A stretch of DNA of 36,446 nt from Apopatocola sp963628785 (GCA_963628785.1 CAVGGQ010000010.1:1-36446); one strand, 5' to 3'; counted from the first letter of the stretch, positions 1-7,934 are shown. Made by a program: numbers and translations. Notes: generated by a model not told the origin, from the letters alone.

Positions 1-39
1 ATCCGAACCCATCTCCAATTAAGAAAATCTGGTTCGGAT
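1..39 (-). terminator. Probable terminator downstream of tRNA-Leu
   Basis: Inverted repeat ATCCGAACC / GGTTCGGAT lies just beyond the 3' end of the minus-strand tRNA. The stem is 9 bp and the loop about 21 nt. Any T-run would fall outside the window, so the assignment rests on the stem and its position. Confidence 0.45.
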
Positions 40-49
40 TATTTTGGTT

Positions 50-138
50 TGGTGCGGGAGAAGAGACTTGAACTCTCACGTCTATGGTTGGACACAGGCA
101 CCTCAAGCCTGCCTGTCTACCTATTCCAGCACTCCCGC
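50..138 (-). tRNA. tRNA-Leu (anticodon GAG)
   Basis: The minus strand folds as a class II tRNA. The acceptor stem is GCGGGAG paired with CTCCCGC and CCA is encoded (50-52). The anticodon stem CAGGC/GCCTG encloses the loop TTGAGGT, giving anticodon GAG at 102-104. A long variable arm typical of tRNA-Leu follows, then a T arm with GTTCAAGTC. It would read CUC/CUU leucine codons. It has its own promoter and does not belong to the radical SAM operon upstream. Confidence 0.97.
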
Positions 139-155
139 GTACTGTCAGCTTTGTT

Positions 156-184
156 ATAGTACCACTGCGTGCCACATTTGTCAA
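156..184 (-). promoter_or_regulatory. Sigma-A-type promoter of tRNA-Leu
   Basis: Read on the minus strand, TTGACA (179-184) is followed by a 17-nt spacer and TACTAT (156-161). This places the start of transcription a few bases upstream of the tRNA 5' end at 138. Confidence 0.8.
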
Positions 185-214
185 TAGAAAATTTATATTT
201 TTTTAAAATTTCCG

Positions 215-247
215 AAAGAGCGGATCCGAGCGTGGGATCCGCTCTTT
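215..247 (-). terminator. Hairpin terminator of the radical SAM operon
   Basis: A perfect 13-bp stem (AAAGAGCGGATCC / GGATCCGCTCTTT) with a 7-nt loop sits 20 bp past the stop of the minus-strand gene ending at 268. The downstream tail is A/T-rich rather than a pure T-run. Confidence 0.7.
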
Positions 248-267
248 ACAAATAGGCGTATCGGAAG

Positions 268-924
268 TTACCGATACGGCATATCGTCGGCGCAGAGGAG
301 CGCCATACGGCAGAATCGTCCGCCGTCGGGCGCACATTCCGGAAGATGAGAGCGCACAGCCGCGGTGATGAGCTCCGGGTTCACGACCGGGTCCGCGCAG
401 GAGACGATGCCGCGCACCGTCACAAGCTCATCGGACGGCGTGAATGTGATGTCCCGAATGTGCTCGGTGATCGTGAACATCCCTTCGCCGCGCTTCGTCT
501 TACGCATGACTTCGACGGGATGGGAGAAAAGCTCCGTGCACTGCTCGGCCACGCACTTTGTGTTGACGGTATCGTATTCCCAGCGGCCCTCCATGCGCAT
601 CCACTTGAGCTGCGCGGGCTTCATGGCGTCCTCATAGCAGTCCGTTACGCGGAGACCTTCCGGCATCACGGCGGTCAGCTTCGCGGGCAGCGCGGCGATA
701 TCAACATCCTCGCGCACGCGGATATCCGCGATCTGGCACAGACTCGCGCTGCCGACGGAGAGCGGTAGCAGAATGGAAATAAGCTCGTGCGGGTTAAAAC
801 CCTCGCTGTAGCGGATGGGAATGTCCGCGCGCTTGAGGGCACGCTGCAGCGTACGCATCGTGTCGAGATGCGACATCCATACTGCGCGGCCGGTCTGCTC
901 ATATATAAGGCGCAGCTTATCCAT
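268..924 (-). CDS. TIGR03936-family radical SAM-linked protein (DUF2344)
   Basis: A 218-residue soluble protein opening with MDKLRLIYEQTGRAVWMSHL and carrying the RxxGFNPHELIS-type segment typical of DUF2344/TIGR03936. The family is found next to, or fused with, TIGR03960 radical SAM proteins. Its biochemical role is unknown to me; an accessory or substrate-binding role for the radical SAM partner is inferred from that association. The ATG at 924 lies 8 bp inside the upstream gene, so the two are almost certainly translationally coupled. In many Clostridia an RNase E/G gene and ribosomal protein genes follow, but here only a terminator and tRNA-Leu do. Length is normal and nothing suggests decay. 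Confidence 0.88.
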   Translation of the reverse strand: MDKLRLIYEQTGRAVWMSHLDTMRTLQRALKRADIPIRYSEGFNPHELISILLPLSVGSASLCQIADIRVREDVDIAALPAKLTAVMPEGLRVTDCYEDAMKPAQLKWMRMEGRWEYDTVNTKCVAEQCTELFSHPVEVMRKTKRGEGMFTITEHIRDITFTPSDELVTVRGIVSCADPVVNPELITAAVRSHLPECAPDGGRFCRMALLCADDMPYR

Positions 925-2752
925 CGCAGCGTCCTCCTTTCAGGAAGCTCGCTGCCCCGCAGCCGGAGCATTGGGCACGGCAGTCCGGCGAGAGGCAGCC
1001 TTTGTGTGCCTGCTTATATTCATGCACATAGTGCCGCTTGGAAACACCCATATCCAGATGTTCCCACGGCAGTACTTCATCGAGCTGTCGGGTGCGGTTG
1101 GCGTAGAACGGGAACGATATGCCCTCTTCCTCGGCCGCCTTTTCCCAGCGGTGCAGATCAAATCCTTCCGACCACGACTCGAGGAAGCCGCCGCGCCGCC
1201 AGATGTTCTCCAAAAACGGCCCGAGACGGCGGTCGCCGCGCGAGAGCACGGCTTCGGTATACGAGGTGTCGGCATCGTGCCAGTTGTAGGTAACGGCGCG
1301 CGCCTTCATGTTCTCCCGCAGGAGCGTCACGCGGCGCATGTACTCCTCGCGCGTGACCTGCGGCTCCCACTGGAACGGCGTGTGCGGCTTCGGCACAAAG
1401 CAAGAGGTACTCACCGTAACGCGAAGCCCGTGCGCGCGGTTCGGCGAATTTTCCCGCCAGCAGTGCACCACGCGGTCGGCGAGCTCCGCAATGCCGAGCA
1501 CATCCTCGTCCGTCTCCGTCGGAAGGCCGAGCATGAAATAGAGCTTCACGCTGTTCCAGCCGCCGCGGAAAGCAAACGCGCAAGAGCGGAGAAGATCTTC
1601 TTCCGTGACATTTTTGTTGATGACATCGCGCAGACGCTGCGTGCCCGCCTCCGGCGCAAAGGTAAGACCGGACTTGCGGACTTTCTGTACGCGCTGCATA
1701 ATGTCCATGGAGAAGTTGTCCGCGCGCAGAGAGGGGAGAGAGAGCCCGATGCTGCGGCTCTCGCAGTACTCCATCAGCCCATCGCACAGATCATTCAGGC
1801 CGCGGTAATCGCTCGTGCTGAGCGAGAGGAGCGTGATCTCGTGGTAGCCGGAGAAGGCCAGCGCCTCCTTGCCGTAGGCCATGCTCTTCTCTACGCTGCG
1901 GTTTCGCACCGGACGGTAAATGTGCCCGGCCTGGCAGAAACGGCAGCCGCGAATGCACCCGCGGAAGAGTTCAAGCCCCACGCGGTCGTGCACGATCTCC
2001 GTGGAGGGAACGATCAAATCCACGGGGAAACAGCTGTTTTCAAAATCTTCTACAATGCGCTTCGTCACACGCTCCGGAACACCGGGTGCGGCGTGCATCG
2101 CTCTGAGCGTACCGTCGGCGTTGTATTCCGGCGTATAGAGCGAAGGGACATATACGCCCGGGATTTGCGCGGCACGGCGGAGAAACTGATCCTTGCTCCA
2201 TCCGGCGTTTTTCGCTTCGCGGAGCAGGAGCAGCACCTTACCGTCAACCTCCTCGCCTTCGCCGAGGATCATCAAGTCGAAGAAATCTGCCATCGGCTCG
2301 CTGTTGCAGCACACGCTGCCACCGGCAAACACGAGCGGTGTGAGCGACGTGCGGTCGGCACTGCGAAGCGGAATGCCTGCAAGATCAAGCATCTCGAGAA
2401 CAGTCGTATATGCCATTTCATAGCCGAGAGAAAACCCGACGGCATCAAAATCGCCGATAGGGTCCCCACTTTCCAGCGCATAGAGCGGGATACCCTTTTC
2501 GCGCATCTGCTTGTCCATATCGAACCACGGCGCAAACACGCGCTCACACCACACGCCGGGAATATCATTCAGTACGCGATAAAGAATGCGCATGCCGGTG
2601 TTCGACATACCGATCTCATAGGTATCGGGAAAGCAGAGCGCCATGCGAATGTCGATCTTTTCTTTGTTCTTTTGAATTTCACCGTACTCACCGCCGACAT
2701 AGCGGGCGGGTTTCTGTACAAGAGGCAGGATTCTTTCCAGTTTTTTGTCCAT
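917..2752 (-). CDS. TIGR03960-family B12-binding/radical SAM protein
   Basis: A 611-residue protein with an N-terminal cobalamin-binding-like Rossmann region (about residues 30-190) and a radical SAM core. The SAM-binding cluster motif is in FRGCIRGCRFCQAG, a CxxxCxxC site binding [4Fe-4S] and S-adenosylmethionine. A C-terminal Cys-rich tail (CLSPDCRAQCSGCG) may hold another metal site. The open frame extends upstream to 2848, but I chose ATG 2752 because AGGAG sits 7 nt before it and MDKKLERILPLVQKPARYVG is the family N-terminus. The reaction is unknown; the fixed pairing with TIGR03936 points to a shared modification pathway, often presumed to act on RNA or ribosomes. First gene of a two-gene operon. 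Confidence 0.92.
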   Translation of the reverse strand: MDKKLERILPLVQKPARYVGGEYGEIQKNKEKIDIRMALCFPDTYEIGMSNTGMRILYRVLNDIPGVWCERVFAPWFDMDKQMREKGIPLYALESGDPIGDFDAVGFSLGYEMAYTTVLEMLDLAGIPLRSADRTSLTPLVFAGGSVCCNSEPMADFFDLMILGEGEEVDGKVLLLLREAKNAGWSKDQFLRRAAQIPGVYVPSLYTPEYNADGTLRAMHAAPGVPERVTKRIVEDFENSCFPVDLIVPSTEIVHDRVGLELFRGCIRGCRFCQAGHIYRPVRNRSVEKSMAYGKEALAFSGYHEITLLSLSTSDYRGLNDLCDGLMEYCESRSIGLSLPSLRADNFSMDIMQRVQKVRKSGLTFAPEAGTQRLRDVINKNVTEEDLLRSCAFAFRGGWNSVKLYFMLGLPTETDEDVLGIAELADRVVHCWRENSPNRAHGLRVTVSTSCFVPKPHTPFQWEPQVTREEYMRRVTLLRENMKARAVTYNWHDADTSYTEAVLSRGDRRLGPFLENIWRRGGFLESWSEGFDLHRWEKAAEEEGISFPFYANRTRQLDEVLPWEHLDMGVSKRHYVHEYKQAHKGCLSPDCRAQCSGCGAASFLKGGRCDG

Positions 2753-2783
2753 ATACATTCTCCTAAACGGGATGTTTTCCCAT

Positions 2784-2811
2784 TTTATACCACGCGGCGA
2801 AAATTTACAAG
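2784..2811 (-). promoter_or_regulatory. Probable promoter of the radical SAM operon
   Basis: On the minus strand TATAAA (2784-2789), inside GTATAAAAT, is preceded at about 15-16 nt by TTGTAA/CTTGTA (2805-2811). The -10 element is good and the spacing slightly short. Confidence 0.5.
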
Positions 2812-2841
2812 AAGCTTGATGAAAAAATGATTTTACGGAGC

Positions 2842-2870
2842 TTGACATTCGGAAATATGTGTGTTAAAGT
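2842..2870 (+). promoter_or_regulatory. Promoter of the MATE leader
   Basis: TTGACA (2842-2847), a 17-nt spacer and TAAAGT (2865-2870). Transcription would start near 2877, leaving about 130 nt of leader before the MATE start codon at 3006. The -35 is close to, and divergent from, the radical SAM promoter. Confidence 0.75.
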
Positions 2871-2895
2871 ACGCACTGCTCGCTCGGAGGGCGTG

Positions 2896-2982
2896 TTGTT
2901 CGCGGAAATGACAAGCCGGATAAGGCGCAGGCTGAAATGTCTGTCCTTATCCGGCTTTTTTGAGTGGCGTCCTGAACGGTAA
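2896..2982 (+). CDS. Putative leader peptide of the MATE gene
   Basis: A 28-codon frame starting with TTG (or ATG at 2908) lies between the leader promoter and the MATE gene. GGAGG (2886-2890) is 5 nt before the TTG. The product from the ATG begins MTSRIRRRLKCLSLSGFF and is rich in basic residues. The RIR, RRR and RLK triplets match the +x+ pattern known to favour macrolide-dependent ribosome stalling in leaders of erm-type genes. The codons for S-R-I-R coincide with the left arm of the intrinsic terminator (2913-2925), so a ribosome stalled there would block the hairpin. Expression is unproven; this is an inference from layout. Confidence 0.35.
   Translation: MFAEMTSRIRRRLKCLSLSGFFEWRPER
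2913..2961 (+). terminator. Intrinsic terminator/attenuator in the MATE leader
   Basis: A perfect 13-bp stem (AAGCCGGATAAGG at 2913-2925, CCTTATCCGGCTT at 2945-2957) runs straight into a T-run (2956-2961). It lies downstream of the leader promoter and 44 bp before the MATE ATG, so it must stop most transcripts unless it is prevented from folding. No riboswitch class I recognise fits the roughly 35 nt ahead of it. Confidence 0.8.
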
Positions 2983-3005
2983 AATATTGCTGCAGGTGAA
3001 ATTTT

Positions 3006-4328
3006 ATGGAAATGGTGACCGGAAATATCCGCAAGCTGTACTTCAAATATCTCTCCGCCGCGTTTGGAAGCGCGCTGATCTCATGCATTTACGGCGTGGT
3101 AGACAGTGCGATGGTCGGCCGGTATCAGGGACCAAACGGCACGGCGGCGCTGGCCGTTGTCGCACCGGTATGGAATGTGATCTACAGCCTCGGCCTTTTG
3201 ATGGGCATCGGCGGAAGCGTGCTTTTCAGCATGAAGCGCGGCGGCGAAAGAAGCGGCGGCAGCGAAAACCAACTTTTTACCGCGTCTGTCATCGGGTCGG
3301 TCATACTGGCCGCCGTATCGTGGATCGTCATGCTTTTATTTGAAGAACCGGTCCTCCGCTTCTTCGGCGCAGACGATATGCTCCTGCCGCTTGCCGTAAG
3401 CTACCTGAAACCTGTGATGGTCGTGCTGTCGCTCTTTCTTTTCGGGCAGATGCTCGCGGCGTTTCTCCGCAACGACGGCGATCCAGGGCTTGCCACCGCT
3501 GCCGTACTCTCTGGCGGCATATTCAATGTTTTCGGCGACTATTTCTTCGTGTTCCCGTGCGACATGGGCATGTACGGTGCCGGCCTTGCGACCGCCATCG
3601 GCTGCGTCATTTCGGTCGTCATCATGCTGACGCATTTCCTGCGCAAAAAGAATACGCTGCGCATTGTGCGCGTAGAAAAGCTCCCGCGCCGCCTTTGGGA
3701 AATCTCCGTTACCGGCTTTTCCACATTCTTCATCGATGTCGCCATGGGCATCCTCACGGTTCTCTTCAACCGCCAGATCATGAAGTATCACGGCTCCGAC
3801 GCCCTCGCCGTGTATGGCCCGGTCATCAATGTGAGCACCTTCGTACAGTGTAGCGCCTACAGCGTCGGACAGGCGGCACAGCCGATCATCTCCACAAACT
3901 TCGGCGCGCGCAAAGGAGACCGCATCCGTCAAACGCTTCGTTACGCCATCGGCACGACGGCGGTGCTCGGCGTATTCTGGACGGCGCTGAGCATCGTCTG
4001 TCCGAACCTCTATATCCGCATTTTTATGAATGCGACGCCGCAGATCTTCGCCATTGCGCCGGGCATCATTCGCGCCTACGCCATATCTTTCCTGCTGCTG
4101 CCGTTCAACATTTTCTCCACTTATTATTTTCAGGCCATCATGCAGCCGAAGGTGTCGTTTATCGTGTCGATCGAGCGCGGCCTTGTCGTAAGCGGAGCAC
4201 TTATATTGCTGCTCCCGCTGTTCCTGCCGGCCGAGTCCATATGGTACGCCATGCCGATCACCGAGCTCGTCACCGCATTTTATGTGGTGTACTCCATGAA
4301 GAAGTACACCAATCGCCTTCCCGAATAA
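3006..4328 (+). CDS. MATE family efflux transporter
   Basis: A 440-residue protein with about 12 hydrophobic segments in two related halves. The N-terminal segment has the MATE signature region around YGVVDSAMVGRYQGPNGTAA, and AVYGPVINVSTFVQCSAYSVG opens the second half. MATE proteins export cationic drugs or metabolites in exchange for Na+ or H+ across the cytoplasmic membrane. ATG 3006 follows AGGTG by 7 nt. A promoter plus terminator-containing leader precedes the gene, so expression is probably attenuated until an inducer appears. The substrate cannot be read from the sequence. A strong terminator follows immediately. Confidence 0.93.
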   Translation: MEMVTGNIRKLYFKYLSAAFGSALISCIYGVVDSAMVGRYQGPNGTAALAVVAPVWNVIYSLGLLMGIGGSVLFSMKRGGERSGGSENQLFTASVIGSVILAAVSWIVMLLFEEPVLRFFGADDMLLPLAVSYLKPVMVVLSLFLFGQMLAAFLRNDGDPGLATAAVLSGGIFNVFGDYFFVFPCDMGMYGAGLATAIGCVISVVIMLTHFLRKKNTLRIVRVEKLPRRLWEISVTGFSTFFIDVAMGILTVLFNRQIMKYHGSDALAVYGPVINVSTFVQCSAYSVGQAAQPIISTNFGARKGDRIRQTLRYAIGTTAVLGVFWTALSIVCPNLYIRIFMNATPQIFAIAPGIIRAYAISFLLLPFNIFSTYYFQAIMQPKVSFIVSIERGLVVSGALILLLPLFLPAESIWYAMPITELVTAFYVVYSMKKYTNRLPE

Positions 4329-4332
4329 TCAC

Positions 4333-4366
4333 AGCACAGCCCGCATCCGAATCGGGCTGTGCTTTC
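4333..4366 (+). terminator. Terminator of the MATE gene
   Basis: A perfect 11-bp stem AGCACAGCCCG / CGGGCTGTGCT with a 9-nt loop, followed by TTCTT. The stem can also serve the convergent 26-codon minus-strand frame ending at 4368. Confidence 0.75.
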
Positions 4367-4367
4367 T

Positions 4368-4448
4368 TCATCTCTCCCTGCCGAATACGAACACCATACT
4401 CATCGGAACATATACCACCAGAAGCAGAACCGAAACCACAATACCCAT
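4368..4448 (-). CDS. Putative 26-residue membrane peptide
   Basis: A minus-strand frame encodes MGIVVSVLLLVVYVPMSMVF followed by VFGRER and a stop. It is a single hydrophobic helix with a basic C-terminus. The ATG at 4448 is preceded by AGGAGG with 8-nt spacing, one of the best ribosome sites in the window, and the coding fills an otherwise empty 300-bp gap. The stop abuts the MATE terminator, which is nearly symmetric. I see no convincing -35/-10 pair, although TATGAT lies upstream. Possibilities are a type I toxin-like peptide, a small membrane regulator or a KdpF-like accessory subunit; none can be assigned. No antisense RNA is evident. Confidence 0.45.
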   Translation of the reverse strand: MGIVVSVLLLVVYVPMSMVFVFGRER

Positions 4449-4575
4449 CGAGGCATCCTCCTTGCTCTCTCTTTATGTCTGTATCATACACTGCGGACAG
4501 TCCGATAAAACGGTCTTGTGTCAACCGATTTATGTTAACGTTTTGTTTTCCTCAACTGCAGGAGCGGTGAACCTT

Positions 4576-4603
4576 TTGCGGCTTATTTCGTCTTTATTAT
4601 GAA
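4576..4603 (+). promoter_or_regulatory. Possible promoter of the ligase-like gene
   Basis: TTGCGG (4576-4581), 16-nt spacer, TATGAA (4598-4603), ending 27 bp before the ATG at 4631. Moderate match only. Confidence 0.4.
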
Positions 4604-4630
4604 TCGATTTTCAACGGAGAAGGTGAACAA

Positions 4631-6124
4631 ATGGAAGAGGCAAAAACCGCATCGGTCGACACCTGGATCTGCCGCATCTATCTTTTCTTGATGCTCGCCG
4701 GTCTTCCTCTCGCCGTGCATAACGGCTTTTTTGACATAATCGAAACGAAAACTCTTTTCTACGTGATTCCGACGATCATCTATCTGCTTGCAAGGCTCGC
4801 ACTCACGCTTTACCGATTCAATGGTATTCCGAGACGCCGCGGATTGATGGAGGACCGGGCGGCGATCGTTTTCTGTTTGGTGTGCCTTTTAGCATCGCTT
4901 TGCGGCGGCGATTTTTCCGGCTCGTTTCTCGGCGTGCGCGGCCGCTGGCAGGGTGCGGGGATGATGTGGCTCTATGCCGTGCTGTTTCTCGCTTTTTCCC
5001 GTGAGAGGCCGGAGAAGCGAGAGATCCTGCTGCCGCTTTGCCTCGGACTCGCTCTCAGCGGCACACTGGCCGTGTGCAACCAGCTTGGATGGGACCCGCT
5101 CGGAATGTGCTCGCGCCTTTCTTCGCGCGATGCGGGACGCTATATTTCCACGCTCGGCAACATCAATTTTGCCGGAGCATATATTACGCTGACGCTTTCC
5201 GTGTCGGCGGCCGCACTTCTTACGGAAGAGCGTCCAATTTCGCAGTGGCTGCTTGCTTTGGTCTGCGTAATCGGACTTTGGGCGGCCATGGCTGTGCGTA
5301 GCGAAAGCGCCGTCCTCGGCGTCGGCACTGCACTGCTGCTCCAGCCGCTCCTCACCAAGCGAGAACCGAATACGCTCCGACGCTGGCCGCTGCTTCTCTC
5401 CGGGGCTTCCGTTTCCGCCTATGCCTATCGGCTCATCGTATATGCCCCGGGAAAAGCGCTTTCGTTGCTTACGGAGTATATCACCCGGCCTATCGTCGTG
5501 CTGCCGCTTGCGGCTGCCGGCATCGTGCTTTTTCTGATGCTCAATAAGAGGGAAGACAAAGCGCTGTTCTTCACTTGCCGCCTGTACGGATATGCCTTGC
5601 TCGCGGCGCTGCTGCTCGGCATTGTTGTTTTGATCCTCTGCAATACCGTGTGGGCCGGCGTCCCGCTCGGTGAAATGGATGACTGGCTGCATTTTTCAGA
5701 TTCCTGGGGGACGGATCGCGGCAAGGTATGGGCGTACTGCGCTTCGCTGTTTGCGAATTTTCCGCTGTGGGAAAAACTCATCGGCGGCGGGTGCGGCGTA
5801 TTGGCTTCGCTCGATTCGCAGCACCGTCTTTTCCCGGACGCCGTGCTCGATACGGCACACTGCGAGTATTTCCAGATCCTTCTCAACTGGGGTGTTCTCG
5901 GTCTCGGCGCATACCTCGCGTGGCTTTTCTTCACCGTGCGCCGCGCTCTGCGGCGGGGTGACGCGCTCTCGTTTGCTTTGTGCGCGGGCATTACCGGTTA
6001 CAGCGTACAGGCTCTCGTGAACATTGCGCAGGTTCCCGGCATCGCAATATTCTTCGCCCTTCTTGCCGCTGTCCACGCGCAAAGCGACAGCGAAGAATTG
6101 ACTTGTGAAGAAAAAATGCTATAA
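4631..6124 (+). CDS. O-antigen ligase/polymerase (Wzy_C-like) family membrane protein
   Basis: A 497-residue polytopic membrane protein with about 12 helices. A large extracellular loop near residues 350-415 leads into AHCEYFQILLNWGVLGLGAY, matching the conserved H-xE plus WG-xxGL region of the Wzy_C/O-antigen ligase family. In Gram-positives these proteins polymerise or transfer surface polysaccharide or other lipid-linked glycans. AAGGTG stands 5 nt before the ATG. No glycosyltransferase gene lies nearby, so the substrate is unknown. The next promoter sits inside the end of this gene, so the downstream aconitase X is independently transcribed. The call is firm for the superfamily and weak for the reaction. 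Confidence 0.8.
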   Translation: MEEAKTASVDTWICRIYLFLMLAGLPLAVHNGFFDIIETKTLFYVIPTIIYLLARLALTLYRFNGIPRRRGLMEDRAAIVFCLVCLLASLCGGDFSGSFLGVRGRWQGAGMMWLYAVLFLAFSRERPEKREILLPLCLGLALSGTLAVCNQLGWDPLGMCSRLSSRDAGRYISTLGNINFAGAYITLTLSVSAAALLTEERPISQWLLALVCVIGLWAAMAVRSESAVLGVGTALLLQPLLTKREPNTLRRWPLLLSGASVSAYAYRLIVYAPGKALSLLTEYITRPIVVLPLAAAGIVLFLMLNKREDKALFFTCRLYGYALLAALLLGIVVLILCNTVWAGVPLGEMDDWLHFSDSWGTDRGKVWAYCASLFANFPLWEKLIGGGCGVLASLDSQHRLFPDAVLDTAHCEYFQILLNWGVLGLGAYLAWLFFTVRRALRRGDALSFALCAGITGYSVQALVNIAQVPGIAIFFALLAAVHAQSDSEELTCEEKML

Positions 6125-6125
6125 T
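6098..6125 (+). promoter_or_regulatory. Promoter of the aconitase X operon
   Basis: TTGACT (6098-6103), 16-nt spacer, TATAAT (6120-6125). It overlaps the last codons of the preceding gene and leaves a leader of about 25 nt. Confidence 0.8.
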
Positions 6126-6156
6126 ATAACCATTCAAATATAAGGAGCGTGGGCTT

Positions 6157-7434
6157 ATGAATCTGACCGCAGAACAACAGGACATTCTGAACGGCGACAA
6201 AGGGGAAGTGCTCGCCAAGGTGATGAAAACGCTCGTCATGTACGGCGACGCGTTCGGCGCGGAAAAGCTCGTTCCCGTCACGAGCGAATACGGCCACACG
6301 GTCATCAGCTTCGGCATTAACACGATGAAGCCGGTCTATGACCTCTACGACCAGCTTTTGGCATCCGGTGAAGAATTCCATCAGAAATTCACGGCAGACC
6401 CTCTTCCGCTGGACAAAAACGTACCGTCCAATTTCCTGCAGAACCTTGTGTTCAATCAGTTTATGTACAAGCTTCAGCCGCGCTATGAAGAACAGCTGCG
6501 CCGCATGGGTCTCAAGAGCATGAAGGACTTCACCTGCGCCTGCTACTTTGACGAGGTCGGCAATATTCCCAAGAAGGGCGATATTCTCTCGTGGGCGGAA
6601 TCCTCCGCCGTCGTTTACGCGAACAGTGTCCTCGGTGCGCGCTGCAACCGCAACTCCGGCATGATCGATATTATGGGCACGATGCTCGGCTATGTGCCGT
6701 ATTTCGGATTGCTCACCGACGAGGGCCGCAAAGCGACCTGGGTCGTCGAAATCAAAACCACAAAGAAGCCTGAAGCGCAGCTTCTCGGCAGCGCTATCGG
6801 CATTAAGGTCATGGAGGATGTACCGTACATTCGCGGCCTTGACCAGTGGCTCAGCACAGAACTCAATAAAGACGCAAAGGCGTACCTCAAGGACTTCGGC
6901 GCGGCCACGGCCTCCAACGGTGCGGTCGGTCTATACCATGTGGAGCACCTCACGCCAGAAGCCGTGGAGCATGGCGATGCGCTCATCGCTCCCGGCGCGC
7001 AGGTCTATGTCATAGACGATGCGGAGATCGAGCGCGTCAAGGCTTCTTATCCGGTCATCTGGAAGAACCCGAACGCCAAACCTAAGCTCTGCTTCATCGG
7101 CTGCCCGCATCTCACCCTGGAACAGCTCGAAAACTGGACGAAGAACATTGAAAACGGCCTCAAGGAAAACGGTATCGAGAAGCTAACCGTTCCGACGGTG
7201 CTCACTACCGCTCCCGCCGTCCTCGAGGAATTCAGCAAAGGGCCTTACAGCTACCGTCTCAAGAAGACCGGTGCCATTCTGAGCTATATCTGCCCGCTGA
7301 TGTATATGAACAACCCGCTCTCCAAGTCGATGCCGGTCATCACCTGCTCGAACAAGCTGCGCACCTACACATCGGCGCGCTATTACACCGAAGACGAGAT
7401 CGTAGGCATCATCACCGGAAAGGAGGCCAAATAA
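6157..7434 (+). CDS. Aconitase X large (catalytic) subunit, DUF521
   Basis: A 425-residue protein of the aconitase X catalytic family. Family segments are SVLGARCNRNSGMIDIMGTM (about 148-167), the CFIGCPHLTLEQLENW region (about 310-325) and ICPLMYMNNPLSKSMPVITC near the C-terminus, which supply cysteines for an iron-sulfur or metal site. Characterised relatives are bacterial cis-3-hydroxy-L-proline dehydratases and the archaeal mevalonate 5-phosphate dehydratase. Both remove water, as aconitase does. AAGGAG precedes the ATG. The small swivelling subunit follows 1 bp after the stop, so this is the split, two-polypeptide form. No hydroxyproline catabolic or mevalonate genes are adjacent, so the substrate is open. 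Confidence 0.9.
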   Translation: MNLTAEQQDILNGDKGEVLAKVMKTLVMYGDAFGAEKLVPVTSEYGHTVISFGINTMKPVYDLYDQLLASGEEFHQKFTADPLPLDKNVPSNFLQNLVFNQFMYKLQPRYEEQLRRMGLKSMKDFTCACYFDEVGNIPKKGDILSWAESSAVVYANSVLGARCNRNSGMIDIMGTMLGYVPYFGLLTDEGRKATWVVEIKTTKKPEAQLLGSAIGIKVMEDVPYIRGLDQWLSTELNKDAKAYLKDFGAATASNGAVGLYHVEHLTPEAVEHGDALIAPGAQVYVIDDAEIERVKASYPVIWKNPNAKPKLCFIGCPHLTLEQLENWTKNIENGLKENGIEKLTVPTVLTTAPAVLEEFSKGPYSYRLKKTGAILSYICPLMYMNNPLSKSMPVITCSNKLRTYTSARYYTEDEIVGIITGKEAK

Positions 7435-7435
7435 T

Positions 7436-7879
7436 ATGGCGAAGACATTCAAAGGCCGTGTGATCGTACCCGGCACCGCTTCGGCTAAGGCCCTTGTTTC
7501 TCACGGCGGCTTCAACACGCTTGCCAGCTACCAGTCCGCGCTGATGTTCGGCGATAAGGAAGTGAAATGCGGCGACCAGAACAACGCCGACATTTATAAA
7601 AAGCCCATGATCGGCGTGGCGCTTTGCCTCCCGCAGACCATAGGCTCCACGACCGGCGGCATGGTGCTCTACACCGCCGGAGTCCTCGGGAAGCTCCCCG
7701 CTTGTATGCTCTTCTCCAAGCCCATCGACTCCCTCGCCGCCGCCGGCGCGATCCTCACCGACGTGTGGACCGACACCCACATGCCCGTCGTAGACTCTCT
7801 CGGCGAAGAGTTCCTCGAATACACCCAAACCGGCATGACCGTGACCCTCTCCGAAGACGGCACCGTGACGGTGGAATAA
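7436..7879 (+). CDS. Aconitase X small (swivel) subunit, DUF126
   Basis: A 147-residue partner of the preceding gene. The N-terminal FKGRVIVPGTASAKALVS and the segment IGSTTGGMVLYTAG (about residues 69-82) match the swivelling domain of aconitase X, whose conserved serine contacts the substrate. The protein should close over the large subunit to complete the active site. The ATG begins 1 bp after the upstream stop, with AAGGAGG inside the last codons of the large-subunit gene, so synthesis is coupled and roughly equimolar. A 11-bp-stem hairpin follows. Confidence 0.9.
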   Translation: MAKTFKGRVIVPGTASAKALVSHGGFNTLASYQSALMFGDKEVKCGDQNNADIYKKPMIGVALCLPQTIGSTTGGMVLYTAGVLGKLPACMLFSKPIDSLAAAGAILTDVWTDTHMPVVDSLGEEFLEYTQTGMTVTLSEDGTVTVE

Positions 7880-7906
7880 AGCATAGATTATTATATATAG
7901 CAAGGC

Positions 7907-7934
7907 CTCCCGCAGAGCACAAGCTCTGCGGGAG
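7907..7934 (+). terminator. Hairpin after aconitase X
   Basis: A perfect 11-bp stem CTCCCGCAGAG / CTCTGCGGGAG with a 6-nt loop, 28 bp past the stop. The tail ACTAAAAAG is not T-rich, so termination may be weak. Confidence 0.55.

Noticed and set aside
815..2830. A 671-codon open frame on the plus strand
   Set aside because: It is exactly antisense to the radical SAM gene, its product is Arg/His/Ala-rich without recognisable domains, and the minus-strand frame has clear family motifs, ribosome site and promoter. High GC content keeps antisense frames open.
2877..2961. A known riboswitch class in the MATE leader
   Set aside because: Only about 35 nt precede the terminator arm, and I could not match guanidine, preQ1, THF or xanthine-type motifs. 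The peptide-attenuation reading fits better.
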